64,000 nucleotides of DNA from Roseiarcus sp036489975 (GTDB taxonomy: Bacteria; Pseudomonadota; Alphaproteobacteria; Rhizobiales; Beijerinckiaceae). The translations under genes and the position numbers were made by a program. This document shows, in pieces, positions 1 to 11,199 of this stretch. Position 1 is the first letter of the stretch. Every line of letters starts with the position of its first letter. The notes below the pieces were generated by a model that saw nothing but the letters and a program-made list of their open reading frames with translations, did no database searches and was not told where the DNA came from. The DNA lies in the NCBI GenBank assembly GCA_036489975.1, contig DASXES010000095.1, positions 1 to 64,000 of the forward strand, in the 5' to 3' direction.

Positions 1-1037
1 CCTCGGATTCCGAAAACGCGCGGGTCTCGGGCGCCGATCTCGGTCTGGCGGCTGATCGTAGTTACCCCGACTATCGTGAAATGGCGGTTCGCGAGGCCGC
101 ACGCCCGGACGGCATCGAGGCCGCCGTGATCGTCACTCCGAACCACCTGCACTTCCCCGTGGCAAAGGCGTTCCTCGAAGCGGGAATCGACGTCATCTGC
201 GACAAGCCGCTGTCGACGACGCTCGCGGAGGCAACCGAGCTGGTCGAACTCACACGCGCAAAGGGGCTCATTTTCGCGGTAACCCTCAACAACACCGGCT
301 ATCCGATGGTGCGCCAGGCGCGAGAAATGATCGAAGCCGGCGAACTCGGCGACATCCGAGTCGTCCACGCTTCTTATGTCCAGGATTGGCTGACCATGGC
401 CATCGACGCCGACGGCCACAAGCAGGCTTTATGGCGCACGGATCCCACTCGCGCGGGCGCTTCTGCTTGCCTCGCCGACATCGGCGTCCACGCGCATAGT
501 CTGGCTTTGTTCGTGACCGGCCTCGAACTCGACGCGGTTTCAGCGGAACTCACGACCTTCGTGCCGGGTCGCCGCCTCGACGACAACGCGCATGTGCTGA
601 TGCGGTTTCAAGGCGGAGCGCGCGGCGTGCTGGCGGCGAGCCAGGTCGCGGTTGGCAATCTCAATAATCTGAGCATCAAGGTCTACGGTTCGCGCGCCGG
701 GCTCGAATGGGCGGGCGAAGACCCGGAAACGCTTCGCTTCACGCCCTATGGCGAGCCGTCGCGCATCTTGCGGCGCGGCGGTCCGGGAAACACTTCGCTT
801 GCGATCGAAGGCTCGCGCATGCCGGGAGGCCATCCCGAAGGTTATGTCGAAGGCTTCGCCAACCTGTACCGCGGCGCAGCGGAACTGATCTCGGCCCGGC
901 GCGCCGGGCGTGCGCCTGAAAAGAGCGCGAACCTGACCCCGACCGTGGTGGACGGCGCTCGGGGCGTTGCGTTTATCGAAGCAGCGGTCCAGTCCAGCCA
1001 GAATGACGGAGCGTGGACATTCGCCCGTTTCGATTGA
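1..1037 (+). CDS. Gfo/Idh/MocA-family oxidoreductase (5' end off the window)
   Basis: NAD(P)-dependent oxidoreductase of the Gfo/Idh/MocA family, which usually oxidises sugars, inositols or sugar derivatives. The frame is open from base 3 with no stop before the first in-window ATG at 81, so the N-terminal part of the Rossmann fold lies beyond the left edge. Visible: the VTPNHLHFPVAKAFLEAG helix and the CDKPLS motif, the family's EKP-type signature whose Lys sits by the cofactor, then DIGVHAHSLALFVTG, whose His is in the usual catalytic/substrate region. It ends 54 bases before a sugar-binding protein on the same strand, so it probably oxidises the sugar imported by the downstream transporter. 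The substrate is not identifiable. Confidence 0.85.
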   Translation, partial: SDSENARVSGADLGLAADRSYPDYREMAVREAARPDGIEAAVIVTPNHLHFPVAKAFLEAGIDVICDKPLSTTLAEATELVELTRAKGLIFAVTLNNTGYPMVRQAREMIEAGELGDIRVVHASYVQDWLTMAIDADGHKQALWRTDPTRAGASACLADIGVHAHSLALFVTGLELDAVSAELTTFVPGRRLDDNAHVLMRFQGGARGVLAASQVAVGNLNNLSIKVYGSRAGLEWAGEDPETLRFTPYGEPSRILRRGGPGNTSLAIEGSRMPGGHPEGYVEGFANLYRGAAELISARRAGRAPEKSANLTPTVVDGARGVAFIEAAVQSSQNDGAWTFARFD

Positions 1038-1055
1038 GCGGGTCACACGAATACG

Positions 1056-1071
1056 CTATATCGCCTTATAG
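1056..1071. promoter_or_regulatory. Short inverted repeat upstream of sugar-binding protein gene
   Basis: CTATA-TCGCCT-TATAG, a perfect 5-base inverted repeat in an AT-rich patch just before a strong ribosome binding site (GGGAGGAAGCA, then ATG at 1092). It may be an operator or a -10-like region for the transporter genes. This is inferred from position only. Confidence 0.25.
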
Positions 1072-1091
1072 ATGTTGATTGGGAGGAAGCA

Positions 1092-2105
1092 ATGAAACTG
1101 ACTGGCATTCTAGGGTGCGCCTCACTCGCCGTATTGGCGATGGCAGGCAACGCGCACGCAGCGGATAAATATGTCGTCGGCGTCTCCAACACGCTGATCG
1201 GCAATGGCTGGCGCGAAGAGATGATCTGCTCGATCAAGGCTGAGGCGGAAGCGTCAGGCAAGGTCTCGAAGGTCGTCGTCGCCAACCGCAATGGCGGTCC
1301 GTCGGAGCAGATCGCCGACATCCGCAACCTCATTTCGGCCGGCGCGAACATCATCATCATCAACCCTTCCGACCGCGAAGCGCTGAACCCCGTCATCAAG
1401 CAGGCGGCGGACAAGGGAATCGTGGTGGTCGCGGTCGACCAGGCGGTTTCTGCGCCTCAGGCCTATGTTCTGACCAACGACCAGGTCGAATACGCCAAGC
1501 TCGGCGCAAAATGGCTGTTCGACAAGCTGGGTGGCAAGGGCTCGGTCGTGGAGATGCGCGGCATCGATGGGGTTCCCGCCGACGCGGATCGCCACGAGGG
1601 CTTCACGGAGGTGCTCAAGAACTATCCCAACATCAAAGTCACATCGGTGTTCACCGGCTGGGCGCTCGACAAGACCGCGCAGGCGACGAAGAACCTGCTC
1701 GCCTCCGGCAAGCCGATCGACGGCGTCTGGACGTCGGGCATCGATTCGACCGTCGTAGATGCCTACAAGACTGCAGGGAAGCCCTTCGTGCCCGTGGTCG
1801 GCGCGGACAACAACGGCTTCATCGGCCAGCTCGTCGACCAGAAGGATAAGGGGCTGTCTGGCGCCGCCGTCAGCAACCCGCCGGCTGTCGGAGCCGCAGG
1901 CTTGAGCCTCGCGCTCGACGTTCTGGCCAAGAAGGAACACCCCCACCTGGTCAAGATCACGCCAACAGTCTGGGACACCGACAAGGGCATGGCTGAGCTC
2001 AAGGCCGCATACAATCCGAAGCTCGACCCCTATTTCAGCGTCGCGACGGTGCCCCCCTATACGCATTATACGCCCGAGCAGCTGATCGCTTGCAAAGGCC
2101 CGTGA
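1092..2105 (+). CDS. Sugar ABC transporter substrate-binding protein (CUT2 type)
   Basis: Periplasmic binding protein of the ribose/LacI-like fold (Peripla_BP_4), 337 aa. It has an N-terminal signal peptide (MKLTGILGCASLAVLAMAG..., likely cleaved after AHA near residue 23), then the first beta strand YVVGVSNTLIGNGWREEM. The motifs NIIIINPSDREALNPVI and VVVAVDQAV are typical of this fold. The start is ATG with a strong SD GGGAGGA. The next genes are a two-domain ATPase and two permeases, so this is the recognition subunit of a complete CUT2 importer. Several Cys residues (Cys47, C-terminal Cys334) are unusual for the class but of unknown meaning. The sugar is unknown. Confidence 0.9.
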   Translation: MKLTGILGCASLAVLAMAGNAHAADKYVVGVSNTLIGNGWREEMICSIKAEAEASGKVSKVVVANRNGGPSEQIADIRNLISAGANIIIINPSDREALNPVIKQAADKGIVVVAVDQAVSAPQAYVLTNDQVEYAKLGAKWLFDKLGGKGSVVEMRGIDGVPADADRHEGFTEVLKNYPNIKVTSVFTGWALDKTAQATKNLLASGKPIDGVWTSGIDSTVVDAYKTAGKPFVPVVGADNNGFIGQLVDQKDKGLSGAAVSNPPAVGAAGLSLALDVLAKKEHPHLVKITPTVWDTDKGMAELKAAYNPKLDPYFSVATVPPYTHYTPEQLIACKGP

Positions 2106-2130
2106 TCTTAAGCTGAATAGCCGCAGCGAC

Positions 2131-2152
2131 GCCGGCGGCGCGAGCCGCCGGC
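2131..2152 (+). terminator. GC-rich hairpin between binding-protein and ATPase genes
   Basis: GCCGGCGGC-GCGA-GCCGCCGGC forms a perfect 9-bp stem with a 4-base loop, followed by CCTTTCC. It lies 26 bases after the binding-protein stop and 20 before the ATPase start. In ABC operons such a hairpin usually stabilises or partly terminates the transcript so that the binding protein is made in excess. There is no long T-run, so complete termination is unlikely. Confidence 0.55.
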
Positions 2153-2171
2153 CCTTTCCGGACACCTCGTC

Positions 2172-3667
<1,496 letters not shown>

Positions 3668-3671
<4 letters not shown>

Positions 3672-4654
3672 CCGATGCGCCCGCTCGAAACACCGGCTCT
3701 TTCTGGCGCGCTTTAGCCCGGGCCGGCCGAATTCTTGGCATGCCGCTTCTGCTCGCAGCATCGCTGGCCGCGACCGTCGCGGTGCATCCCGATTTCGGTT
3801 CGTTCGAGATTCAATCCCTGGCGCTCGGCGCGCTGCCGCTCGCGCTTGCCGCGGCGGCGCAAACGATCGTCGTCATCAGCGGCGGCATCGATCTCTCGAT
3901 CGGCTCGATGATCGCGGTGTCGAACGTCCTTTCCGCCAGCCTGATGCAGCACGCTGACTTTCGCCAGTCGTTGGCGCTGTCCGTCCTCGTACTCACTGGC
4001 GGCGCCGGCGCCGGGTTGCTCAACGGCCTCGTTGTCGCCTTCTCCCGCATTCCCGATGTTGTCGCCACGCTGACCACCGGCTTCATCTGGGGCGGCGTGG
4101 CGCTGCTCATCCTCGAACATCCCGGCGGCGGCGCGCCGGCGGCTTATCTCAATATCGCCGCTGGCGCTGATTTCTGGCCATGGCTGCCGAACGCGCTCGT
4201 GGTGATGATCGTCGCCATCGCCGCGATCTGGCTGCCGATCCGCCTCAGCCGCATCGGCCTTCTCATCTACGCCGCCGGCAGCGATCCGGTCGCCGCGTTC
4301 AGGAGCGGCGTCGACGTCATGCGAGCACGCACGATCGCCTATGTCTTCAGCGGAATCGCCTGCGCTTTCGGCGGCATGGCGTTGACCATGACGACCGGAA
4401 TCGGCGCTCCGCTGGCGGGCGCCTATTACACGCTGAGCAGCGTCGCCGCGGTCGTGATCGGCGGCGTGAGCCTTGCCGGCGGCCGGGGAGGCATGGTCGG
4501 CCCGGTGATCGCCGCGCTTCTCCTGACGCTCGCGCCCATGGTCCTGGTGTTCCTCGGCATCGACCCGAATTACGGGCAGGTCATCCAGGGCACGCTGATC
4601 GTACTGGTGGTGATGGTCGCGGGATTCTTTGCCTTTTTGCAGGAGCGCAAATGA
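3668..4654 (+). CDS. Sugar ABC transporter permease (RbsC-like)
   Basis: Inner-membrane permease of the BPD_transp_2 family, 328 aa, about 8-10 hydrophobic segments. Typical family landmarks are present: TIVVISGGIDLSIGSMIAV after the second helix, the AAGSDPVAAFRSGV loop (position of the usual cytoplasmic GxNxxAAxxSG motif) and VIGGVSLAGGRGGMVGPVIAA near the C terminus. The start overlaps the ATPase stop and its own stop overlaps the next permease start, so the two permeases are translationally coupled and probably form a heterodimer in the membrane. Confidence 0.9.
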
Positions 4655-5592
4655 GCGCGGTCCTGAGCTTCCTGCGCGGGCACACGATCTATGCGCTGAT
4701 CCTGCTGCTGGCGGTTTTCGTCATTGGCGTCGAGGTCGTGCGGCCGGGCACGGTGACGCCGCTCTGGGCCTCGAACACCATTCTGTTCGCCGCGCCCCTC
4801 GCCATCATGGGCGCCGGGCAGACGATGGTGATGCTGACCGGCGGCATCGACCTTTCGGTCGCGAGTGTGGCGACCGGAGCGGCCTACCTGCTGGCGACCA
4901 ACGCCTCCCTGGGCGCCGGCCCGGCGATCGGGCTTGCGCTTCTGCTCGGCGTCATCGTCGGAATCATCAACGGGATCGGCGTGGCGCTCCTGCGCGTGCA
5001 GCCGCTCGTCATGACGCTCGGCGCCGGCCTCATGACCGGGGGCGTCATGATCGTGTACAGCCAGCACATGATGGCGAGCCAGCCGCATGTCCCCGACATC
5101 ATCCAGACGCTCGGCGCGGGACGCGTGTTCGGGCTCGTGCCGATCGACCTCTTTCTGTGGCTCATCATCGGCGCGCTCATCCTGTTCGCCCTCGCGCGGA
5201 CGGGGTTTGGCCGGCTTCTCTACGCGGTCGGCGACAATCGCGAGGCGTGTCATCTCGCCGGCGTCAGGGTGTGGCGCGTCTTGTTCGCCGACTATGTGCT
5301 CTGCGCCATTCTCGCGGCGATCGCCGGCCTTGTCGTGGTGGGAGGCACGAACGCGGCCGATCTCAGCCTCGCCGACAGCTACCTCCTGCCCTCGGTCGCC
5401 TGCGTGGTGATCGGCGGCACTTCGATCTTCGGGGGACGCGGCGGCTATTCGGGAACCATCGTCGGCGCGCTGATCCTGACCGTCCTCACCGGTCTCCTCA
5501 CGCTGCTCGATGTCCCCGAGCCGATCAAGCAGATCCTGTACGGCGCAATCATCCTGTCGCTCGCCGCGGCCTATGCGCGGCTGACGGAGTGA
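4651..5592 (+). CDS. Sugar ABC transporter permease (RbsC-like), second subunit
   Basis: Second inner-membrane permease of the CUT2 importer, 313 aa. I chose ATG 4651, which overlaps the previous stop as ATGA, although the frame stays open further upstream inside the preceding gene. Landmarks: QTMVMLTGGIDLSVASVATGAAYL, the AVGDNREACHLAGV loop, and VVIGGTSIFGGRGGYSGTIVGAL near the end. It is the last gene of the plus-strand sugar cluster; about 137 non-coding bases separate it from the convergent esterase gene. Confidence 0.9.
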   Translation: MSAVLSFLRGHTIYALILLLAVFVIGVEVVRPGTVTPLWASNTILFAAPLAIMGAGQTMVMLTGGIDLSVASVATGAAYLLATNASLGAGPAIGLALLLGVIVGIINGIGVALLRVQPLVMTLGAGLMTGGVMIVYSQHMMASQPHVPDIIQTLGAGRVFGLVPIDLFLWLIIGALILFALARTGFGRLLYAVGDNREACHLAGVRVWRVLFADYVLCAILAAIAGLVVVGGTNAADLSLADSYLLPSVACVVIGGTSIFGGRGGYSGTIVGALILTVLTGLLTLLDVPEPIKQILYGAIILSLAAAYARLTE

Positions 5593-5729
5593 TCGGCGCT
5601 TCACGGCTTCGCCCGGCGGCTTGGACGCCATTAGCGCGTCCGTTTCTCGCGATTCCAATAGGTTGCGGCGCGATTAGCGAGTCACTCGGGTCAGGCGATG
5701 ACAGCGGTCTTATTTACATTTGTATTGCG

Positions 5730-7253
5730 TTATTTACCTTTCGTCCCGCCGACCGTCGCCACCTTCAGGAACACATGCCGCTCCCGCCATTCCTCCGGCC
5801 CCGCCTTGTGCGGCGTGTCGAGCGCCATCACCGGGCTATCCTCGCTGCGATGGGACGGCCAATACGGCAGGCCGGCGCCGTTGGGATCGCCATTGGTGAC
5901 GAAGTTGACCCAGTAGCTCGACGCGAGCCCGGCCAGATCGCGGTCGGAATCGTCGATCGCCCACGGAAAGGCGTGCAGATTGTCGAACACATAGAGGAGT
6001 TCGCCCGCATGGAAGGCGCCGGCGTCGCGACTGTCACGCTCGCCGAACCAGCCCTGCGGCGTGAGCGGCGCGCGGTCGAAACGGAAGCGGAAAATGTCGG
6101 CCCGGCCGCTCTGCTTCTGCGCCTCGATCCAGGCCCAGGTCGGATGGATGATCACGAGGTCGCCGCCGAGCGCGGCGGCGGAAGCCGCGTCGGCCTCAGG
6201 CGATCCGTCCGGATAGAGACGCAGCGCCGCCTCCGTCCGCCCGCCGAAGACCGCGCGAACAAGCTCCGCGTAAGAGCGCTTCGCGTCGTCGCCCTGAAGA
6301 AGCGTGAAGTTGAAGCCCTCGTCCTTGTTCCAGCCAGCCATCAGCGGAACGTCGTTTTGCGCGTGATTAGCGAAGATTTCGGGCAGTTGGCGGGGCAAAA
6401 ACCAGCCGTCGATGATCGGGCGAAAGCCCAGTCCCGGCGCCAAAGCGAGGATTTTGTCCGCTGGAAGGGCTCTCAGTTCGGCCAGCGAACGCGCGCCGGC
6501 TTTGCGCATGAAGTCGAGGCCCGCGGCCTCGGCTTCCTCCAGCGAGGCGGGCCCGCGGCTCGGCGAGGCGAACATGGCGCCGCTCTCGCCGATCGCGCGC
6601 GCGAACAGGCCCTTGGCGAGCGGCGAAGCCATCAGCGCGCTCACCGCATGGGAGCCGGCGGATTCGCCGGCGATCGTCACCTTGTCGGGATCGCCGCCGA
6701 AAGCGGCGATGTTGCTTTTGACCCATTTGAGCGCCGCGACAAGATCGAGGAAGCCGTAGGCGCCGGACGAATGATGCTCGGATTCGGCGGTGAGTTCGGG
6801 ATGGGCGAGGAACCCCAGCGCATTGAGCCGATGGTTGACGCTGACGACCACAATGCCGCGCGCGGCGAGGCGCGCGCCGTCGTAGCGCGGCTCGGCGCCC
6901 GAGCCGACGACAAAGCCGCCGCCATGAATCCAGACCATCACCGGCAGGCGCGCGCCGCCGGCCGGAGGGGCCGGGGTCCAGACATTGAGGTAAAGGCAAT
7001 CCTCGGACGCCGCGGCGTCGCTGAGGTCGATGTCGTCCCACACGACGCCCTGCACCGAATGCGCGCCAAACGCATGTGTCGGCCGCACGCCCGTCCAGGC
7101 GAGAGCGGGCTGAGGCGCGCGCCAGCGCAATTCGCCAATGGGCGGCGCGGCATAGGGAATGCCTTTATAGACGCGAACGCCACCCGCGTCCGGTTCCGGA
7201 ATTGCAAGCGCGCCACTTTCGATCGACAGACTGTTCGCCATCACACTCGCCAT
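5730..7253 (-). CDS. Carboxylesterase type B family protein
   Basis: Alpha/beta hydrolase of the carboxylesterase B (COesterase) family, 507 aa, the usual length. It has the oxyanion-hole motif HGGGF (110-114), the nucleophile elbow GESAG (196-200, Ser198), an acidic partner in NKDEGFNF and the C-terminal His in GAFHAGELLY, so the triad looks intact. No clear signal peptide, which suggests cytoplasmic hydrolysis of an ester or lactone. It is the last gene of the minus-strand catabolic operon and its start overlaps the enolase-like stop by 13 bases. A second in-frame ATG at 7238 would avoid that overlap. Possible role: deacylation or lactone opening of the imported carbohydrate (inference). 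Confidence 0.88.
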   Translation of the reverse strand: MASVMANSLSIESGALAIPEPDAGGVRVYKGIPYAAPPIGELRWRAPQPALAWTGVRPTHAFGAHSVQGVVWDDIDLSDAAASEDCLYLNVWTPAPPAGGARLPVMVWIHGGGFVVGSGAEPRYDGARLAARGIVVVSVNHRLNALGFLAHPELTAESEHHSSGAYGFLDLVAALKWVKSNIAAFGGDPDKVTIAGESAGSHAVSALMASPLAKGLFARAIGESGAMFASPSRGPASLEEAEAAGLDFMRKAGARSLAELRALPADKILALAPGLGFRPIIDGWFLPRQLPEIFANHAQNDVPLMAGWNKDEGFNFTLLQGDDAKRSYAELVRAVFGGRTEAALRLYPDGSPEADAASAAALGGDLVIIHPTWAWIEAQKQSGRADIFRFRFDRAPLTPQGWFGERDSRDAGAFHAGELLYVFDNLHAFPWAIDDSDRDLAGLASSYWVNFVTNGDPNGAGLPYWPSHRSEDSPVMALDTPHKAGPEEWRERHVFLKVATVGGTKGK

Positions 7254-8569
7254 CCAGAGCTTGTTTCGACTGGTTTCGCCGCCTGTCGCCGCATCGGCAT
7301 CTCATCGACACTGGCGAAGCGCGCTTTCGAGCCGAGCGCTTCTTCGATGCGCAAGGCCTCGTTCCATTTCGCCATCCGCTCGGAACGCGCGAACGAGCCG
7401 ACCTTCAGTTGTCCAGCGACCCAGCCAATCGCGAGATGAACGATCGAAACGTCCTCGGTCTCTCCGGAACGCGCCGAGATGATGGTCCCGAAGCCAGCGC
7501 GACGCCCTTCGGCCAGGGCAGCCTTGGCTTCGCTGACCGTTCCCGCCTGGTTGACCTTGATCAGCACCGCGTTGACGCTGCGGTCGCTGGCCGCCTCGCG
7601 CACGCGGCTTGCGCTGGTCACGAGATAATCGTCGCCGATGATTTGGATACGGTCGCCGACTGCGGCGGTGAAGCGCTCGAACCCTAAAACGTCGTCCTCG
7701 GCGAACGGGTCTTCGATCGACAGGATCGGATAGCGATCGCACCAGCCGAGCAGCATTTCGGCCAGACCGTCGCGGTCGAGCTCACGCTCATCGAGGCCCA
7801 GACGATAGCGGCCGCCTTGGCCGAATTCCGACGCGGCGATGTCGAGCGAGATCGCCACGTCCTCACCGGGAACGAAGCCCGCGCGCTCGACCGCGCGTAC
7901 GAGCGTTTCAAGCGCTTCCTCGTTGCTCGAGAACGCCGGCCACCAGCCGCCTTCATCGGCGATGCCCTGCAGAAGGCCGCGTTCGGCCATGATCCTGCCT
8001 GCGGAATGATAAGCTTCCGCCGTGACCTCGAGCGCCTCGGCGAAGCTTTTGGCGCGCGGCGCCATCACCATGAAATCCTGCACGTCGGTTCGCCGTCCCG
8101 CATGGGCGCCGCCGCCAAAGATCTGGATTTCCGGCAAGGGAATGATCGCCGGCTTGTCGCCCAGGAGATGGCGCCAGAGCGGCAGGCCGCGGCTCGCCGC
8201 CGCCGCATGAAGAACGCCAAGCGAAACGGCGGTCAGCGCGTTGCCGCCGAGCCGCGCCTTGTTCGGCGTGCCGTCGAGGGCGATGAGTCTCGCGTCGATC
8301 GCGGCCTGATCGAACGGGTCGAGGCCGATCAGAGCGGGCGCGATTTCTCTGGCGATCCCGGCGAGCGCATCCTGCACGTCGAGACCGCCGAAGCGCTTGC
8401 CCCCGTCGCGCTTGTCGATCGCCTCACGCGAGCCGCGCGAGGCGCCGGCAGGCGCAATGCCCCGGCCCGTCGCGCCGTCGCTCAACCGGATCTCCGCTTC
8501 GACGGTCGGGCGGCCGCGCGAGTCCCAGATGCGCCGCGCGACAAGCGACTGGATGACCGGTTCGCTCAT
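7241..8569 (-). CDS. Enolase-family protein with altered active site
   Basis: Full-length enolase homologue, 442 aa. The start is the ATG at 8569, which overlaps the kinase stop (ATGA). Metal ligands are kept (Asp243 in LDIAASE, Glu286 in SIEDP, Asp313 in IGDD), as are the general base (Lys338 in LIKVNQ), the acid Glu206 (DEGG), His156 (GGAHA) and Lys389. Three substrate-contact positions differ from glycolytic enolase: the QE pair is QD (164-165), the HRSGETED motif is ARSGETED (Ala366 for yeast His373), and the mobile loop reads GASRGSRE instead of GASTGSRE; GGYAP is GGWWP. It therefore probably dehydrates a 2-phospho-sugar acid other than 2-phosphoglycerate. It sits directly downstream of a kinase in a sugar operon. 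Confidence 0.85.
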   Translation of the reverse strand: MSEPVIQSLVARRIWDSRGRPTVEAEIRLSDGATGRGIAPAGASRGSREAIDKRDGGKRFGGLDVQDALAGIAREIAPALIGLDPFDQAAIDARLIALDGTPNKARLGGNALTAVSLGVLHAAAASRGLPLWRHLLGDKPAIIPLPEIQIFGGGAHAGRRTDVQDFMVMAPRAKSFAEALEVTAEAYHSAGRIMAERGLLQGIADEGGWWPAFSSNEEALETLVRAVERAGFVPGEDVAISLDIAASEFGQGGRYRLGLDERELDRDGLAEMLLGWCDRYPILSIEDPFAEDDVLGFERFTAAVGDRIQIIGDDYLVTSASRVREAASDRSVNAVLIKVNQAGTVSEAKAALAEGRRAGFGTIISARSGETEDVSIVHLAIGWVAGQLKVGSFARSERMAKWNEALRIEEALGSKARFASVDEMPMRRQAAKPVETSSGWRV

Positions 8570-9576
8570 CGCGTCCGCTCCCAAGCGTCCGCAACATCCT
8601 TCAGGCGAGGCGGTGGATCGGCGATCATGGGTATCGCGCAGCGGCGCGCCGCGGCGCGCTCGCTCTCGCGGACGAGGTACTCGACCGGCGACTTGCCGTC
8701 GATGCGGGCGAGGAAAAGCGCCGGCAGCAGCGCCGCCGCGCGCGCTTCGAGCTCGTCCGCGCTCTCCCAGTCGACGCCGGCGAGATAGGCGGGCGCAAGC
8801 GCCGAAAAAGCGGCGAGGTAGCGCGTCCTGTCGGCGCCTTCACGCGCGCCCTTGAGCAGGAGATGATTGAGACAGAAGGCGAGATCGAAAGCGGGATCGC
8901 CGAACCAGGCGCATTCGGCGTCGAGGAACACCGGTCCCTCCGGGCCTTGCAGGATGTTCTTGGGGCTGATGTCGCCGTGAACCAGCGCTCGCTTCGTCGT
9001 CAGCGTCGCATGCGCGAGCTCATCGAAACGCGCAGCAAGTTTCGGGTGTGCGCGGCCGGTCGCGCGCAGATAGGGCTCGATGCGGATCGCCTCGAAGGTG
9101 GAATCGTTGGCGAAGGCGGGCGGAATATCCGGGTCGGCCGCGCTCCGGGCATGGATGAAGCTAAGATCACGCCCGACGCTCGCCGCGAAATCGGGCTCGA
9201 CGATTCCGGCCAGAAGCTCAGCCTTCCATAAGCGATGCTGCTCGGGCGCGAGATAGTCCATCGCGAACCAGCCGGCCTCCGGGTCTTCGCCGAGCACGCG
9301 CGGCGCCGCGTGCGGCAGCCAGCGCGCGACGGCGCGCATGTAAGCCGCCTCGGCGGCGTTCCGCCCGACCGGCGCCTCCCACAGCGCCGCGACCTTGAGT
9401 CTCGGCAGCGCGCGTTTCACGCAGAAGCGCCGGCCGCCCGACTCGACGAGCGAGATGTCCGAAGACACCCCGCCCGTCAGCGGCGTGAGGCGGACGGGTT
9501 CGCCGGCTTTCACGAGACGCATGCGGCGCAGAGGCTCGATCAGGTCGCCGGTCTCGATGAGCGCGGGATCGCTCAT
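8566..9576 (-). CDS. APH-fold small-molecule kinase
   Basis: Phosphotransferase of the aminoglycoside phosphotransferase/choline-kinase fold, 336 aa. Visible: candidate ATP-binding Lys54 (FCVKRAL), the Brenner motif HGDISPKN (200-207: catalytic Asp202, Asn207) and a metal-binding acidic motif LDAECAWFGDPAFDLA (Asp219 in the position of the DFG-like Asp). Family members phosphorylate aminoglycosides, choline, methylthioribose or sugar alcohols; the operon points to a sugar or sugar-acid intermediate. Its stop overlaps the enolase-like start, so the two are probably made together, and its product may be the enolase-like protein's substrate (inference). Confidence 0.82.
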   Translation of the reverse strand: MSDPALIETGDLIEPLRRMRLVKAGEPVRLTPLTGGVSSDISLVESGGRRFCVKRALPRLKVAALWEAPVGRNAAEAAYMRAVARWLPHAAPRVLGEDPEAGWFAMDYLAPEQHRLWKAELLAGIVEPDFAASVGRDLSFIHARSAADPDIPPAFANDSTFEAIRIEPYLRATGRAHPKLAARFDELAHATLTTKRALVHGDISPKNILQGPEGPVFLDAECAWFGDPAFDLAFCLNHLLLKGAREGADRTRYLAAFSALAPAYLAGVDWESADELEARAAALLPALFLARIDGKSPVEYLVRESERAAARRCAIPMIADPPPRLKDVADAWERTR

Positions 9577-9588
9577 GCGGCTCGGGCC

Positions 9589-10347
<759 letters not shown>

Positions 10348-10371
10348 CCCTCCTGCTGATTTGGCCGTTCC

Positions 10372-11181
10372 TCAACCCGGAAACAGCGTCTCGCCGCCGT
10401 CGACACGCAACACCTGGCCGCTGATATATTTGCTTCTCGGCCCGGCCAGGAAGGCGACTGCGTCGGCCATCTCGTCCGGCTCCCCATAGCGGATGAGCGA
10501 CTTGATCGACGAATCCATCTTTTGCGGGTCGACGACACGGGTCGCCTCGAAGCGCGCGGTCTTGGTCGCGCCCGGACTCACCGCATTGATGCGAACGCCC
10601 TCGGTCCGAACGGACGCTGCGAGGCAGCGCGTATAGTGGATGACGGCGGCCTTGAGCGCCGCATAGATGACGCCGTTCGTGACCCCGAATTGCGCCGCGG
10701 CCGAGCCGATGTTGATCACCGATCCGCTGCCCGCTTTCACCATCGGCGGCACGAAAGTCTGGCAGACGAGGATCGTGCCATAAAGATTGTTCTCGGTCAG
10801 CGCCCTGATGTCCTCGAGCGGAATGCCGAGCGCGTCATTCGGCTCAGGCTTGCCGCCCTTGGCGCCGATGTCGCCGCCGGCGCAATTGACGAGAATATCG
10901 ACGCGCCCGAGCTTGGCTTCGATCTCTTCTCTCATCTTCGCGACCGCCGCCCTGTCGCCGATGTTGCCGCTCACCGCGGCCACTCTTCCACCATGCCGGC
11001 CAAGCGCCTTGGCGACGGCGTCGAGATCGGCGGCCTCGCCATACTTTGCCGGCGCGGTCCAGGAAATGTCATGGATCGCGACGTCCGCGCCAAGCTCGGC
11101 CAGCCGCTCCGCCATCACGCGCCCGAGCCCGCGGCCCGAGCCGGTGACGAACGCGATCTTGCCGGCGAGCTCTTTGGTCAT
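10372..11181 (-). CDS. SDR-family oxidoreductase (operon SDR 2)
   Basis: Classical SDR, 269 aa. Cofactor motif TGSGRGLG (13-20), ILVNCAGG in place of NNAG, catalytic Ser in NIGSAAAQFG and the YAALK active-site Tyr/Lys pair, then VNAVSPGATKT and a C-terminal QVLRVDGGETLFPG. There is an insert after the NCAGG motif (DIGAKGGKPEPNDALGIPLED) that would lie near the substrate pocket. It is 18 bases from the TIM-barrel gene upstream and 24 from SDR 1 downstream. Three different SDRs in one operon imply several redox steps in the pathway. Confidence 0.88.
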   Translation of the reverse strand: MTKELAGKIAFVTGSGRGLGRVMAERLAELGADVAIHDISWTAPAKYGEAADLDAVAKALGRHGGRVAAVSGNIGDRAAVAKMREEIEAKLGRVDILVNCAGGDIGAKGGKPEPNDALGIPLEDIRALTENNLYGTILVCQTFVPPMVKAGSGSVINIGSAAAQFGVTNGVIYAALKAAVIHYTRCLAASVRTEGVRINAVSPGATKTARFEATRVVDPQKMDSSIKSLIRYGEPDEMADAVAFLAGPRSKYISGQVLRVDGGETLFPG

Positions 11182-11199
11182 GCCTTCAGTCTTCCTATC

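Noticed and set aside
5593..5729. Possible promoter or terminator in the convergent gap after the first sugar cluster
   Set aside because: AT-rich patch (ATTTACATTTGTATTGCG) but no hairpin with T-run and no paired -35/-10; nothing assignable.
4629..7439. 936-codon plus-strand frame crossing the permease and esterase region
   Set aside because: Runs through two real genes in other frames and shows no domain; a GC-driven shadow.
7241..8569. Calling this gene the glycolytic enolase (eno)
   Set aside because: Substitutions at substrate-contact positions and location inside a sugar operon argue against the housekeeping role.
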